Program-made: the position numbers and the translations under genes
Notes under the pieces: generated by a model
What the model was told of the DNA's origin: nothing
Database searches by the model: none
The model's input: only the letters and a program-made list of their open reading frames with translations
Origin: Chloranthus sessilifolius
Lineage: Eukaryota; Streptophyta; Magnoliopsida; Chloranthales; Chloranthaceae
Reading direction: 5' to 3'
Assembly (NCBI GenBank): GCA_021018995.1
Contig: CM037587.1
Span: forward strand, 72,559,604 to 72,623,603
DNA: 64,000 nt
In this document: in pieces, positions 33,641-45,425 of the stretch
Position numbering within the stretch: position 1 is the stretch's first letter
Layout: the number at the start of each line of letters is the position of its first letter

Positions 33641-34705
33641 ATGCCGCCTAAAACACGGCAAGCTTTGAAGCTCGCGGCTTCTAAACTACCCGTACGGCAT
33701 GTGAGACAATCGCAAGCACTGCAATCACCTTCACCTTCACATTCATCTTCATCATCATTTTCGACGAAGGCGTCGTCACTCCAATCGTCACCACCACCAC
33801 CTCAACCCGGCCATTTGGCCCAACCAAATGAGTGGTGGGCTGCGAAGGATTTTGAGGATGAATACACCATAAACGAAGCTCTTTTTGAGGATCCAGAGGT
33901 TGAGGGCGAGACAAAATGGGCCCGAAAATACCTCATTGATGCGGGCCTCGGTAACCTCTTGAAGCCTTTACATGAATATTTTTACCCTAGGCTAGTTAGA
34001 TTGTTTTACCAAAATTAGAAAGCGGGTAGGGAGGCCGGCACCGTTGTGACTGAAATTGATGGTCGTAAATATTTTTTTAACCTACGCCACATTCATGAAT
34101 CCTTGGAGTGTTATAATGTATACGTACCCGAGACCAACCTTTTACCCCCGTTTGCTCAGCCCGTAGATTTTGATGAAATCAAAACCGAAATGACTCAGGG
34201 AAGTAAAGGATCTAGAAAATCCATTAGGAGGGTTGATTTACCTCCTCATTGGTGGATGCTCGATACCATCATTAAGTGTAACCTCTACCCCATGCGCCAT
34301 GATACCGAGAGGGTGGGGGTGGTGCAACAAGCATTGTACGCGGCATATAGAGGTTGTTGGTTCGGCACTACTAGGTTTGTGTTGGAGGGCATGATTTACA
34401 TCAAGGGAAAAATGATGAAAGGACCGTTAAGACCTAAGGAGCATATGCCATATGCTCGTCTCATTTCTTGCATGATCGAGTGCTACTCTGCTGCAGTAGA
34501 GTATGTTATTCCTGTGACTAAGCCGAGGGCTAGTGACCATGCCAAACTTTACTCTATCGCTTCCTGGAAGCGAACCTATAATCTTTTAAAGAGAGTACTA
34601 CCACCGGAGGGACCAGCACCTGCCCCAGCTTTTGATGCACCACCACAGCAGGACCAACCAGCAGCAGAGGAGCAGCCTCCTGACCCTGTACAGCCTGCAG
34701 AGTAG
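33641..34705 (+). pseudogene. Additional ORF (aORF) of element B copy 2
   Basis: It starts MPPKTRQALKLAASK as in copy 1. A TAG at 34016 replaces a CAG of copy 1. After that stop the frame is open from 34046 to 34705 and runs past the place where copy 1 stops, since SIASWKRTYNLLKR is intact here. The C-terminal part is Pro/Gln/Ala-rich (PAPAFDAPPQQDQ). Apart from one stop this is the better preserved copy. Confidence 0.75.
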
Positions 34706-35457
34706 CCTCTTGTACCACCCACCTACTCCTATGTAGTCTGCCCCTGCTACTCCTATGCCACCTCACCACCGGCGTGCGCGTCGGACCACAGCTACCATAG
34801 ACGATGTTCTAGCCATGATGGTGGCAAACAATCAACAGATGAACCACCGGCTTGACTTCTAGGAGTCCACGATGTTCTAGTCGAGAACGTGGACTCCTGG
34901 CGCATCTGGTTCTAGTACACAGGAGCATGACGGGGAGGATGAGACAGGGGATGGGACTGCCTGGTTTTTTGCTTATTGCGTTTGTTTTGTTTTGATCATC
35001 TTGTGCATTTTGGGGACATTTTGGGCACATGTAAAACAGTTATGGAACTATGAAGGTGTTTCTTTTTGGGGAATGTAAATGTGGTGTTAAACAATAGTTG
35101 GAAATCTGATGCACTGAACTATATGGCATGGTTGCAATTTATTTTTTTTGATAAAATGGAATAGCAATTGACGTTACTTTATCATGTTCTCTACAATTAG
35201 AATGGTTTGAATTCCTTTTTATGCAGGATGTGGTGTGATTGCTCAGGAATATGCAAATGGTTCGAATTTCTTTTATGCAGGATGTGTTGTGAATGCTTAG
35301 AAATATGCAAATGGTTCGAGTTTCTTTTATGCAGGGTGGGTAGTGATTGCTTAGAACTGTACAAATAGCTTGAGTATATATGCAGAATGTATTGTGATTA
35401 AGTGCATGCTGGATAGAGGGGAAGCCCTTGGGTGCATTTTTTAGGATAAAAATTCCC
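34706..35457 (+). repeat. 3' region of copy 2 with imperfect tandem repeats
   Basis: Decayed aORF tail with TAG codons to about 34960, then AT-rich sequence, then the 55-bp-type repeat at 35200-35400. Confidence 0.6.
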
Positions 35458-35470
35458 AAGGTGGAGAGAA
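35458..35470 (+). promoter_or_regulatory. Polypurine tract, element B copy 2
   Basis: AAGGTGGAGAGAA directly before the 3' LTR. Confidence 0.85.
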
Positions 35471-35841
35471 TGTAACATCCCTAAAATCTTAGGCTTAGAA
35501 TAGTATTCTCAGGATACGTGTCGATCTGGTCACTTGTGTGATCAAGTGAAAGTCAACTTGATGACTTAGGTTAAATTAGGTTTGAGGTGAAAATGCACCT
35601 AGGTGTGTGATGTGGATCTTGTTATAAGGCCATATAAACCTGTTATGGGTGTATGTGCTTTGTACCAAAGGAGTGAATTGGTTAAATATGTTAAAGACTA
35701 AGAGAAGTTATTTCTCTTTGAGGTTGGTTGGTGCTTAGGAAATTTATGAGGAGAGAGAGATTAGAGAGAAAGGGGGAGTAAATGCTTGGGAGTTAATGCG
35801 AAGGAGCTTACGGGAATGCCTGGCGAAGACATTAAATTGCG

Positions 35842-36216
35842 TGATGAAGGTGAAAGCAAGATGTGCAGCCAAAGAAGGGTTGTTTACTGTCAAAATTGAT
35901 TAAGGTAAATCTGGAGACTGCAATACGAAACTGATTAATCGAATTTAATTCGATTAATCGATTTTTGGTTTTCAATTAATTGATTTGGAATTGATTAATC
36001 GACTGGGTACTTCCAGTGGATGGAAAATGTGGAGTTTGGAAAATCGATTAATCGATTTTGAAATTTTGATTAATTGATATTGGGATCGATTAATCAATTT
36101 TGACAGTTTTTCTTGTGGGTTCTATTTTGGACCATAGAGTTTTGGGAGGGCCTTGTACCCTTCCTTTTTACATCGTTCTTGATGCTTTGTGTGACATTGT
36201 GTGTAAATTAGGTTCT
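35842..36216. repeat. About 375-bp duplicated LTR segment
   Basis: A partial copy of the part running from GTGAAAGCAAGATGTGCAGCC to the TTGTACCCTTCC region lies ahead of its own parent at 36389-36760. The first copy has lost part of its motif array. The join after ATTAAATTGCG lies where the 5' LTR has a continuous sequence. Confidence 0.8.
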
Positions 36217-36982
36217 GGTTCGTTGGAGTCAATGTTAAGAACCCTAGCTTCTAATCCAAACCATTGAATCAAGCACACGACCTGATTCGAGGTAAGGCTT
36301 TTCAAATTTATGATGTGTGTGAAGTTTGAGCTTTAATACAAGGTATAAATGTTGGATTAAAAGAGGGGAGAAAAGAAAGATTGAGAAAAAGGTGAAAGCA
36401 AGATGTGCAGCCAAAGAAGGGTTGTTTTCTGTCAAAATCGATTAATCGATTTTTGTCAATAAGGTAAATCTGGAGACTGCAATACGAAACTGATTAATCG
36501 AATTTAATTCGATTAATCGATTATTGGTTTTCGATTAATCAATTTGGAATTAATTAATCGACTGGGTACTTCCAGTGGATGGAAAATGTGGAGTTTGGAA
36601 AATCGATTAATCGATTTTGAAATTTTGATTAATTGATATTTGGATCGATTAATCAATTTTGACAGTTTTTCTTGTGGGTTCTATTTTGGACCATAGAGTT
36701 CTGGGAGGGCCTTGTACCCTTCCTTTTTACATCGTTCTTGATGCTTTGTGTGTGACATTGTGCACTTAGGTTTGAACACATGGATTTGAGCATAAGGAGC
36801 TACTTTGGACCTTGATGCTTGGGGTTGAAGCACGTGAGGTAGGGAATACTTTAAATATATACTTTGATTACGATAGCATATATGTAGTAATATGAAAATG
36901 TGTAGGTATGTGTTGAGAGCAGAGAGATGTGCTCGTGTTTCTTTGAAAAGTAGTTGAGCATGTGGAATTGAAGTGTGTGTGT

Positions 36983-37019
<37 letters not shown>

Positions 37020-37734
37020 CACTAAGTAAGAAAACAAGTATGCTTGTGAGTATGTGACATCCCGGGGGGGTGTGAATGTGATGCGGGCATCTAAGCGATG
37101 CATATGGACAGGTGACATCCCAGGGATGTATGGAAAATGTGAACATCTGAGTGATGTGAAGTTATTTGAATAAGATTTAAACAAACCTTAAACACTATAT
37201 TTAGCATTATTACACGATGAAAACTATAAGTATTTTTACACAATTGATTTATGGTTCGTAGAATACCCCACCGACATAGTGGTATACCCGTGACTGTCTC
37301 GGCAGGATATTCGTGATCGGTACGGCAGGATATCCGTACGCCAGTATGACATCACAGGGATATATGTGAGGTTGGTGCCCTGTCACCTATGAGAAAGGGA
37401 CTTGGGTCTTATTACATGAAGAAAAATAATCTGATTGGATGACGATGATGGGTATTCCATCGGGGCTCGATGCTATATTGCTCGGGAATTATTTAAGTTA
37501 TTTGATTTAAGTTTTGAGACCAATCTTTTACCTTGTGCGAACAAGTTGAAAACAAGATAACAAGTATAGAGTAATAGATGCATTCAGTTCATGCTTTCAG
37601 TAAATTAAATTGTTTTCCAGCTGTCTTTCATTGATAAATCGGGTTTTTTTATGTCAGGGAATATATGTGAGTAAGATAGATTTACATGTTCATTCAATTA
37701 TTTCCCTATTGAGCTATGATGTAGCTCACTCTTT

Positions 37735-37854
37735 CGACTATACGTCACAGGTCTGGTGTTAGCTATTGTTGTTGCTTCGGGAGATGTTGACCCGGAGGAC
37801 CCAGAATACTTGCCTGGGGAGAGAGTCAGATCCCCCTCCTGGGGAGTTCTTTTA
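37735..37854 (+). pseudogene. Acidic LTR small ORF, frameshifted copy in B 3' LTR
   Basis: It starts RLYVTGLVLAIVVASGDVDP like the 5' LTR copy, then one extra base in a GAGAGAG run shifts the frame before the Pro-Pro-Glu-Glu end. The DNA still matches the normal end. Confidence 0.5.
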
Positions 37855-38236
37855 GAAGACCCTCTGTGTATTTTGATTATTTTTTGAAAGAGATTATACG
37901 GCTTGGTATGTCCAGCCTTATTTTCAGATAATGTAATTATGGTGAGACATTCTTTTGGTGAACCATCCGGGGTGACTGTTGTTTCATCACCGATGGTTCG
38001 GGTTGGTTCTTTTACTTATGCAGTGGCATGAGATTATAACTATCTTTTGGGCTAGATATTTTTTTTTGGCTTTATCTTATAGAAATAGAGATTTAATTCA
38101 GTATTAGTTCTTAAGTATATGTTTTACTTTCTAGTTGTGTGGATATATCAAATGTTCTGTGCAGGTATATGGGGCATGACCTTGAGGGTCGTGCCGATGG
38201 CACGGGTTTTGGGGTGCCGAAATTTGGACTGTCACA

Positions 38237-39639
38237 CTCAAGATTCCCAAATTAATATCGTAGGGACTGAAGTGCTAGATTTGACTATGATCCAGTCTAT
38301 GCCAAAGACCCTAGGTAAAGACTTTGATTATCAATCGGGAAGGTGTTAGACACCCGATTGACCCACTCTTAAGCGATCTCTATTATGACCAAATATATAA
38401 AAAAAAGGGTAGCACTTTCCCTTGCCCAAAGGCACTCCGATCATATTTGAGCCCCCCGTAATCACTGAAATTTTGACTGCGTAACGGCTCAAATTTTAGG
38501 ATAGAAGAAAAGTAAAAGAAGGTAGAGGAATAGAGGGGAGAGCTAGAGCTCTTGAGCCCTTGTAGCACCGCCGCCGGATCTTCGTGTTGGTGCCGACTTC
38601 GATGAATTTCCGATAGCACAATGAGATAGGGGAAGCTTCTAACTATCTAAGGGTTGGGAAGAAGATGGTTGGAAATGACGGAATGGGAGATAAGCTAAGG
38701 CTTTGTTCTTATTAAAGATATGGTTGATTTATGATGGAGTATGTAATAGTGCAAGGGGGCTTGAGAGGTTAGGAATTATGGAAGTCTGGAGTTAATTTGG
38801 TAGAGTTTTTCCTATTGGATTTCAAAAGTGATTAACAAGGGGTGGTGGCTCTTTATTTTTAGAGTTGGATGGGATTAGTGAATGATTAGGGTTCAAATTG
38901 GTTTAGAAATTAGGTAATGGCCCATCTAAGGTTTTCTAGGTTTTTGAGAGCTTAGAGAAATGTGAATTGGGATTAATGGTAGATGATAGGGCAATGGGTT
39001 GGATGGAAAGAGGGTGAAATTGAAAGTTGGGAGGCGTACTAAGGTCTTAAAGAAATACACTCTGAGCTCCGGGATGGTCCACAAATCAAATTAGAAATCT
39101 GAAATCTGCCATTTTTGAGAAAAATAAAATTTTAAGGCATACATGCATATTATGGACACATGCCTTAGGAACAATGGCCTGATTAAGAAGCGGAATGTTC
39201 AGAACCCAAAAAGTCAAATTCGGCTAAGCGTGCACATTATGGACGCATAGCCAATTTTTGTCAGAAATTGCCTTTGCATGCATACTATGCACGCATGTGT
39301 AAATTCTTGTAATTTGCTACATTTTTTAAATCGCCATAACTTTTGATGTATAAATCGGAATTAGGGGATTCTTGGCTCGTTGAAAAGCTGAGAACCTATT
39401 CTTTCCAATAGTATAGGTCTAAGCTCTTGAAGATGTCTATTTAAACTTTGGAACTCCTCTTTCCATCTGTTGTTCTGGTTGGCTTGAAACGACTCGTGGA
39501 AGGGTCCTAAGGGTTCAGGATGGGCTCTAAAGGTTTGGGTTAAGTTCTAAAGGTTCGAAATGTTCTTTTGAAAGCTCGAGAGTACGCCACTCTTGAAGAA
39601 TGGGTCGGTCAAGCCTTGGGCCAATTTTGGGTGTTTACA
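38237..39639 (-). repeat. LTR of element X, part 2
   Basis: On the minus strand it starts TGTAAACACCC at 39639. With part 1 the LTR is about 1.48 kb. It carries self-complementary GCATGCATA-type sites at 39134-39300. No coding sequence is seen. Confidence 0.6.
39134..39300. repeat. Palindromic GCATxCATAxTATGCACGC sites, LTR X
   Basis: Three imperfect copies. Two are flanked by longer stems: AAGGCAT with ATGCCTT, and GGCTA with TAGCC. The core matches the two sites at 14125-14200 in the body of X. Confidence 0.6.
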
Positions 39640-41460
39640 AAGCCGATACATGGCTTCCATTCCTCGCTGGTATTTGTTGTTACTTCTTAGTGTGCTTGAT
39701 TTATGTGTGTTTTGAAAACAGATTTATAGCTGCTAAATTACAGTGGCTCTAGACTATATAAAAAAAATAAAGAAATATCAGCACAGTTAGAAGAGAATTA
39801 GCCTGCAAGATCAGGGCCAATTGTAGCAAGTTTTAAAAGTAAGTGAGTGAAAGATCGTCTACAGAGAATTTGTCTAAAATGTAAGATAAACCTCCAGATC
39901 TAAGCTACCAGATCTGGCTTCTTATCCTATCTAGAAAACTGATAAGATGAGAGGTTTGAATTTGTCACGTTTAACTAACTAAAAACAAAGAAAAATTTAA
40001 ACTAAATGATCCAGATCCGAGTTGGGGGAATGATTGAAACAAAGATGGAGAAGTAATATCTAAATCTGATTTGGTCTTTGAAATCTAATGAGAATAATCG
40101 CAGCTCAATGTAGGTGATTCAATCTTCATCCGGCTACAAGCACGGATGTAAGAGAGATAAATCTAATTCAAGGATTAGGCTTACACTTATGGCTATGGTC
40201 CATCCACTTTAATGGCCACAAACCATCCAATAGTCTTTAATCCAAATCCTCAATTCGAACAAGAAACATCACTACAAATGTCGTAAGAGACTAGGTTACA
40301 AACACTAATTCTCACGGATTAATGAATCAAGGAAATTGCATGCAAAACAATGAATCTAAAGGAGTCTAATGTCGAGGAGATGAGGAACCCTTGACATGAG
40401 TCCAATGGAGAATGCATAGTTTATAGCAACCTTTAAAATTCATCCTTACATAATTTGAGCACGGCTTATCAGCCTCGGATTTGCGCCTTGATGCAAACTC
40501 ACCTTTGAGTTACAAAGCAGATCTCATGACTCTCAAATACAAGTACAAAGTAGGCTATTACAAGGATTGCGACATAAGTCGTCTGGCCGGGAAATGGGGA
40601 TTAGAAATGAAACTCAAAATCTGGATGCCCCAATTGGGCAAATGCTTTCCTATTTATAGCTTTCCTGTGTCCACTCGATGTGTATCAACCAATCGAGGTT
40701 CTCGATCCAGATTGACCAATGGTAGTCGAGCACGAGGATCCGATCTGCTCGCCAATCGTAATTCCTCGATCCGGTTCACCAATCAGTGAAAAGGCATCAA
40801 TTCTGCATTTTGAAAGTTTGTTAGAGTTTCTAGAAGTTCCCGCCAAGTTATTCCTCTCTAGGTGCTCACGTGGGGTGGAATATTCCTTCGCTTCATGCTT
40901 AGAACCCTCCGAATGTCCCTAGGTTTTAAAATGCATTGGGACATCGAATTGCCCTTGTTAAAGCCGTGAATCTCGAATGCCTCTTCGCATACTTAGGGCC
41001 TTTTCGTAAAGTGTTGTGACTCAAGCTCTTTTCGCAATGTTCGGTTCTATTCAATTGTGTTTTCTTCTTTCGCAAAGTTCAATCCTCTTCAAGATTCAGA
41101 TGCTCTTCGAATGCTACGCCTGGAGTTTTATTCCTTTTCGCAGAGTTTCAGGTTCTTTGCGAAAAGGACTCTTTGCGAAAAGGACTCTGTAGTGCATTTT
41201 TCTGTTCGAATTGTTCCATACTTCTCTTCCAGGTCTTTGCTTCTTCTATTCAGACCTTTCAACAGCTGATGAGGTTGTTTCTTCACTTTCTTCCTTTGGA
41301 TTGACATGGATTGTCATCTTATTGGCACTTTGCTTTTATGGTTAAGCCTGTCTTTATTGTTAGCTGCAACATAAGCACTTAAAACACTTATTTAGTTCTC
41401 TCAAAGGTCTATCAAGACTCAAGTTCAGGGGTGAAAAATGGTATTTTTCACTTGTCAACA
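39640..41460 (-). repeat. Athila-like LTR (element Y, 3' LTR), minus strand
   Basis: Read on the minus strand it starts TGTTGACAAGTG directly after GCTTAGGTCTGAGGGTA (41461-41477), which resembles the PPT of plant Athila-type elements. It contains CTTTGCGAAAAG/CTTTCGCAAAG sites at 40980-41190 and a roughly 50-bp repeat with CTCGATCC at 40695-40790. The left end is placed only by contact with X and is uncertain. Confidence 0.5.
40980..41190. repeat. CTTTTCGCAAAG-type sites, LTR Y
   Basis: About six forward or inverted copies of TTTCGCAAAG/CTTTGCGAAA in 210 bp, including two adjacent CTTTGCGAAAAGGACTC units. Confidence 0.65.
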
Positions 41461-43201
41461 TACCCTCAGACCTAAGCTTTGCTAGTCCCTGAGCAAAGAC
41501 AAAATAAAAAAAAACAAAGTAAAGAGTCACTTTTGTAGGGGGCACAGTTGCATTTAGCATATGCAACAAGCCTTTTAAACCCCTAGCTGATCCCTAATGG
41601 AGGAGTGAAGTCTCCTGAGGGTTTTCAGTGAAGGTACCCACAAACTTCTTCAATAAGTTAGTTAAGATCGCAATTACATTACCCACTTTCCTCAATTGAT
41701 TATTCACATCAGTTATTTTGTAAGAAGGTTTTTCAAGAAAGATATCAGTTTAAAACTAAAATTCTGCAGTAATTCTTGTTACTACTCAGTCGATTTATGT
41801 CAGAGGCCATTTACAAGGAAAATTAACGAACAGCTAGCCTTTGATTTAGGAATCCAGCTTCGATGTTGCCCTAATCAGTTGATTTTAAACCCAATTCTCA
41901 CCAGGATTTTCACTCAATAAGCAAATGAGAGGGTTGTACTATTTCACACAGCTCAAGAAGCGATTCTGATCCTCAAATAGGACTGTAAGCAGGAGCATAG
42001 GCATTGCTTTTAGTTATAAATTCACTGCTCCTTTCACCATAGATTACACAAATTCTTATCTCCATGTGATAGCTCAATCCATCATTGATCAGTAAGGACT
42101 TTTACTTGGGTTTTATTGTGGCTTATGGGTGAAATTTCTCAAAAGGGTTGGAATGGTGTTCATATTTGAGAAGTCAGTCAAGGTCAGGAGGTTATATACA
42201 AACCCACTCTTCTTCAGCATAGTTTCATCTTCTTCTTTTGAATTTCCAGAGCCAAAGTGGCCATCTTTTTCTCTTTATTTTTCAAACTTCCAATGAAAAT
42301 GCCTTCTTTCTTTTGTTTTGATCAAATATTTTTCTTTTCTTTTTCGAATTAGTACTGACTGCATGCCACATTCCCTCTGTTGTTTCATCATTGCCTTCAA
42401 CTTTTACCCTTCTTTTGCTATTAAATTGTTACTCAATTCTCCTTCCTCAGCTTCCTTCCCTTTATCTTCTGCCTTCTCGGGGTAGGGTTAGGCTAAATGA
42501 GGTTGATGAGGTTTATTGGGAGAGATTTCAAAGGAATCATAGATTTATTTAGCTCAAATGGTGTGTATCAAGGGCAGTTTCAAAAGGTGGGGCTTTGTAA
42601 GGTTCAAACTGTCCAAAAGGAGGCCTTACATCATGTCTTTAATATCATGAGTGCTATCAAATTATTTCGATTTGGATATGTGTAACTTCTAGTGTAAGTA
42701 AGCAGATTCACATAGTCCCAAAAGCAGAAAAGATTGCCAAAGCATACCTCCAAAGAATACATTTCAGGCCCAAACCTCACTAGGTGTGGTTTTATATCAA
42801 CTTCTTGAGGTATATCTTCACTGTTTTCCTTCATTTTAGGTTTACTAAAACATCAATTTTCTTTTGGAAATTTCCTGACATTTACTTCATGAAAGTCTTT
42901 TAGAATTACACAGGAAAGTAATTTTAAAGAGTTTTTTTTTTTTAAACTTCTTAATATATTTCAAAACAACAGGTGTGAAAAATATATAAAAAAAAAATTG
43001 CTGATCCAAAACTGTACTGATGTTAACTCCTTTATTGATTATTGCTATTTCTGTCACACCCCCAAACTAAAGGGTAGCAAGGTCCACACTGGTCCAAAAC
43101 AAAGGAAAAATATATGCAAGATAGAAAAACATCAAAAGTAATGATGGCAAGAAGACGTAAATGCAATGAGTATACACAAAATGTAATTTTCTATTACAAC
43201 T
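41461..43201 (-). other. Non-coding 3' internal sequence, Athila-like
   Basis: About 1.7 kb with no readable domain on either strand. Read on the minus strand, GTTTGGGGGTGTGACA near 43050 looks like a second PPT/LTR-start junction, so two related elements may meet here. Confidence 0.35.
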
Positions 43202-44761
43202 TTATAACACAAAAGTACAATGAGAGCTAATAACCGGGGTCAAAATCATATCATAGGTTGGTTCAAGTGGTCTAATCGGAGTCACCGCAATCGAGCTAGA
43301 GTCGGTGTTGGAGTCCGAACTTGATTGAGCTTTCTGGAATGGTGTTTTGTAGCTCAAGATACTCCTCGAGTTTGATCTTTTGGTGAGGCCAAGGTATTTG
43401 CTAAGGCTAGTGGTCTTCAATTTTTCTTGGTCAAGTTGGGCTTGCAACATGGACACCTTGTGTTGCTCCCTCACCAAATTGAAATGTTTGACCCAAAGAG
43501 GTCCTTCATTTTCTCTCTTTCAAATTTCATAAAGATCTCCAACTTTGAACTGGTTTTCATAAAGTGCGGATGTAAGCTTGTAAATCAGCTAGCCCCTTTG
43601 AACATCTCTGTGGATATAGGGATTATCTTCCATGGCTTTGATGAGGTGGCGTCGATCGGGGAGGAATGGAATGGTAGGGGACCAAAGGTGTCCCAGCTGT
43701 GGGAGGGGGGGAAGAAGGGTCTAGAAGGTTGACAGCAGGGTCTGTCTGAGTGGCTTGGTCAGAGAAAATGGGGAGTGGTGGAGGGGATGCAACCAAGGGA
43801 CTTGAGTTCTTTGTGTTGCATGGGCGATGAGAGTGGTGGGGTGGTCCGATCAACCAATAATATCTCTCGGGCTTTGGGTGGGGAATCAACAATAGTGTGG
43901 GTAATGGTGGTTGTTTGGGATGTGGAAGCTAAGGTTTGGAGTAGTTCATTGGTTACAGACTGGTTGTCTGTGTTGATTTGGAGTTAGGCTTGGATGGATT
44001 AGAGGTAGGTAAGAATTTGGGAAATGGATGCAGGTGTGGGAGAGGTGGGCATGGCATGGACTGGGACAACTGATGTGGAGGGTGGAGGTGCAATGGTCAG
44101 AAGGAGAGGTAGGGAAGTGAGTGAAGTGATGAGGAGCAGGTATAGGGGTAGGCTCAAGTTCCATGGATTCAAAAATAGAACCCATTAAGGAAGAGTAGGC
44201 CTCTGTAGTGAAGGGCGCAGGTTCAGGTGTATGGGAGACCTCAGGTGTGTGGGCTGAATGAGCAGGGGAAGGTGAGGGGCTTTGTAGCAGAGGAGTGCAG
44301 GGAGATGGGGCAATAAAATCTACAGCTAACTCCTCTAAAACCTAGGCATTGGAGGGCGAAATTGGTGGTGTGAGAATGGTTGGAGTGGTTGGTGTAGAGG
44401 GGGAATCCACAATTGGAATGATGGAGGGTGTGGGAGATGGGACAGCTGGGATAGGTGAAATGTCAGGGGCTGGAGTAGGGGAGTAGGGTGTAAGGCCAAC
44501 GTCCTCCAGAGTAGGTACAGCTGAAGAGCTGGTAACCAAAGGAAGGAGATTTTTATCAACAATGGGTGCAGCTAAGGAGCTGGTCACCAAAGGAAGGGGA
44601 TTTTTATCAACAATGGGTGCAGCTAAGGAGCTGGTCACCACAGGGACAGGCAGAGTTGGTTCAAGAAGTGGTGCAGCTAAAGAGCTGGTCACCACAGGAG
44701 TTGGCAAAACTGGATATGGCAAAGTTGATTCTGACAAAATTGGATCTGGCAAAATTGAAGG
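43202..44761 (-). pseudogene. Broken Pro/Ser/Thr-rich ORF with coiled-coil end
   Basis: Read on the minus strand, the N-terminal half (44752-44342) contains four copies of a PLVTSSLAAP-type unit followed by Pro/Thr-rich sequence. More Pro/His/Ser-rich pieces follow in other frames. The end at 43477-43202 is charged and helical (KVSMLQAQLDQEKLKTTSLS). Several frameshifts and stops separate the parts. The right end is cut by LTR F. It resembles additional ORFs of plant retrotransposons in general build only. Confidence 0.45.
44566..44700. repeat. Tandem coding repeat, about 57 bp
   Basis: Units with GCTAAGGAGCTGGTCACCA recur near 44512, 44569, 44623 and 44671. They encode the VTSSLAAP repeat on the minus strand. 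Confidence 0.7.
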
Positions 44762-45173
44762 GGCAGCCCGGACTTCTGTGCTCAGAAATCCGTGCCATCA
44801 GGATCATGCTCTGGATGATCCCCAGGACAAATCACACAATATCTGTATATAAAGCGGAAATATACAGATAAAATCCCACAGCGGTAAGTAGAGTCATCTA
44901 ATGAATCAATCTAAAAGTAAGAACAATAAAGAAACCTTCATTTATAAATGTAAAAAGTATACATCCTCAAAAAGGAACCAAAAAGAACCATCGGTGACAG
45001 ACATCCATCACCAAAACATTGGTTCCCAATGATGGTTCCGATAGAATGTATAATAACACTATAAAAGAAATAAAATATCTACAAAAGTTAATACAAAAGT
45101 GGCCACCAGGCACACATAATCCAAAGTCTCCAAACAAACCTAAAACCCCAAAACTGTCTAAGCTATACCCAGT

Positions 45174-45425
45174 CTATGGGTAAAAGTCGTCAGCTGGGAC
45201 GTCCGTCTCCTCGTCCTCAACTTCAGCCTCAGGATCAGGCTGATAGTCTGGGTCGCTCTCAGTACCTGGAGTCACCGCCTCAGAACCTAAATGTTTACAA
45301 AAACAGGGTGAGCTACATCCTAGCTCAATAGAAGAATTCCAAATAAATTTGCATTCTAATTGCATAACATGGTCATCAAAGAACAAAACTGAAATTATGC
45401 AACAGATGTATAAAACATGAGACAT
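45174..45425 (-). CDS. Acidic small ORF in LTR F (83 codons from a Met)
   Basis: Here the conserved frame is open from a Met at 45425 through the hairpin (ELGCSSP) to an end of Asp-Pro-Asp-Tyr, many Glu/Asp, Asp-Asp-Phe-Tyr-Pro and a stop. The conserved part after the AG at about 45290 is the acidic tail. The upstream part differs from other families and may be intron or chance frame; TTTTGTAAACATTTAG before the tail looks like a 3' splice site. Confidence 0.45.
   Translation of the reverse strand: MSHVLYICCIISVLFFDDHVMQLECKFIWNSSIELGCSSPCFCKHLGSEAVTPGTESDPDYQPDPEAEVEDEETDVPADDFYP

Larger units (their letters stand above)
15140..38236 (+). mobile_element. Element B: tandem LTR-internal-LTR-internal-LTR gypsy complex
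   Basis: Three LTRs, at 15140-17516, 27411-28203 (truncated) and 35471-38236, flank two internal regions in the same orientation. The only target duplication is CTCAA, at 15135-15139 and 38237-38241, outside the whole 23 kb. The middle LTR is joined after 793 bp directly to gag (equivalent of 19856), which removed the rest of that LTR, the PBS and the gag start. Both internal copies carry gag-PR-RT-RH-IN-chromodomain plus a downstream additional ORF. The chromodomain tail ILDRKEQVLR to EEATWERE is of the Tekay/Del type. Unequal LTR recombination between sister copies, or capture of a tandem by one insertion, would explain the layout. Confidence 0.9.
35471..38236 (+). repeat. 3' LTR of element B with internal duplication
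   Basis: 2766 bp, about 390 bp longer than the 5' LTR because a later LTR segment is repeated within it. It ends GGACTGTCACA and is followed by the TSD CTCAA. Its GT microsatellite (36974-37018) is longer than that of the 5' LTR. Confidence 0.92.

Noticed and set aside
36681..37184. 167-residue open frame on the minus strand
   Set aside because: It arises from the CA/GT microsatellite and spans LTR sequence; no domain and no counterpart in the 5' LTR.
43052..43075. TGTCACACCCCC as the start of a plus-strand LTR
   Set aside because: No matching LTR end or partner was found, and on the minus strand it reads better as a PPT-like junction.
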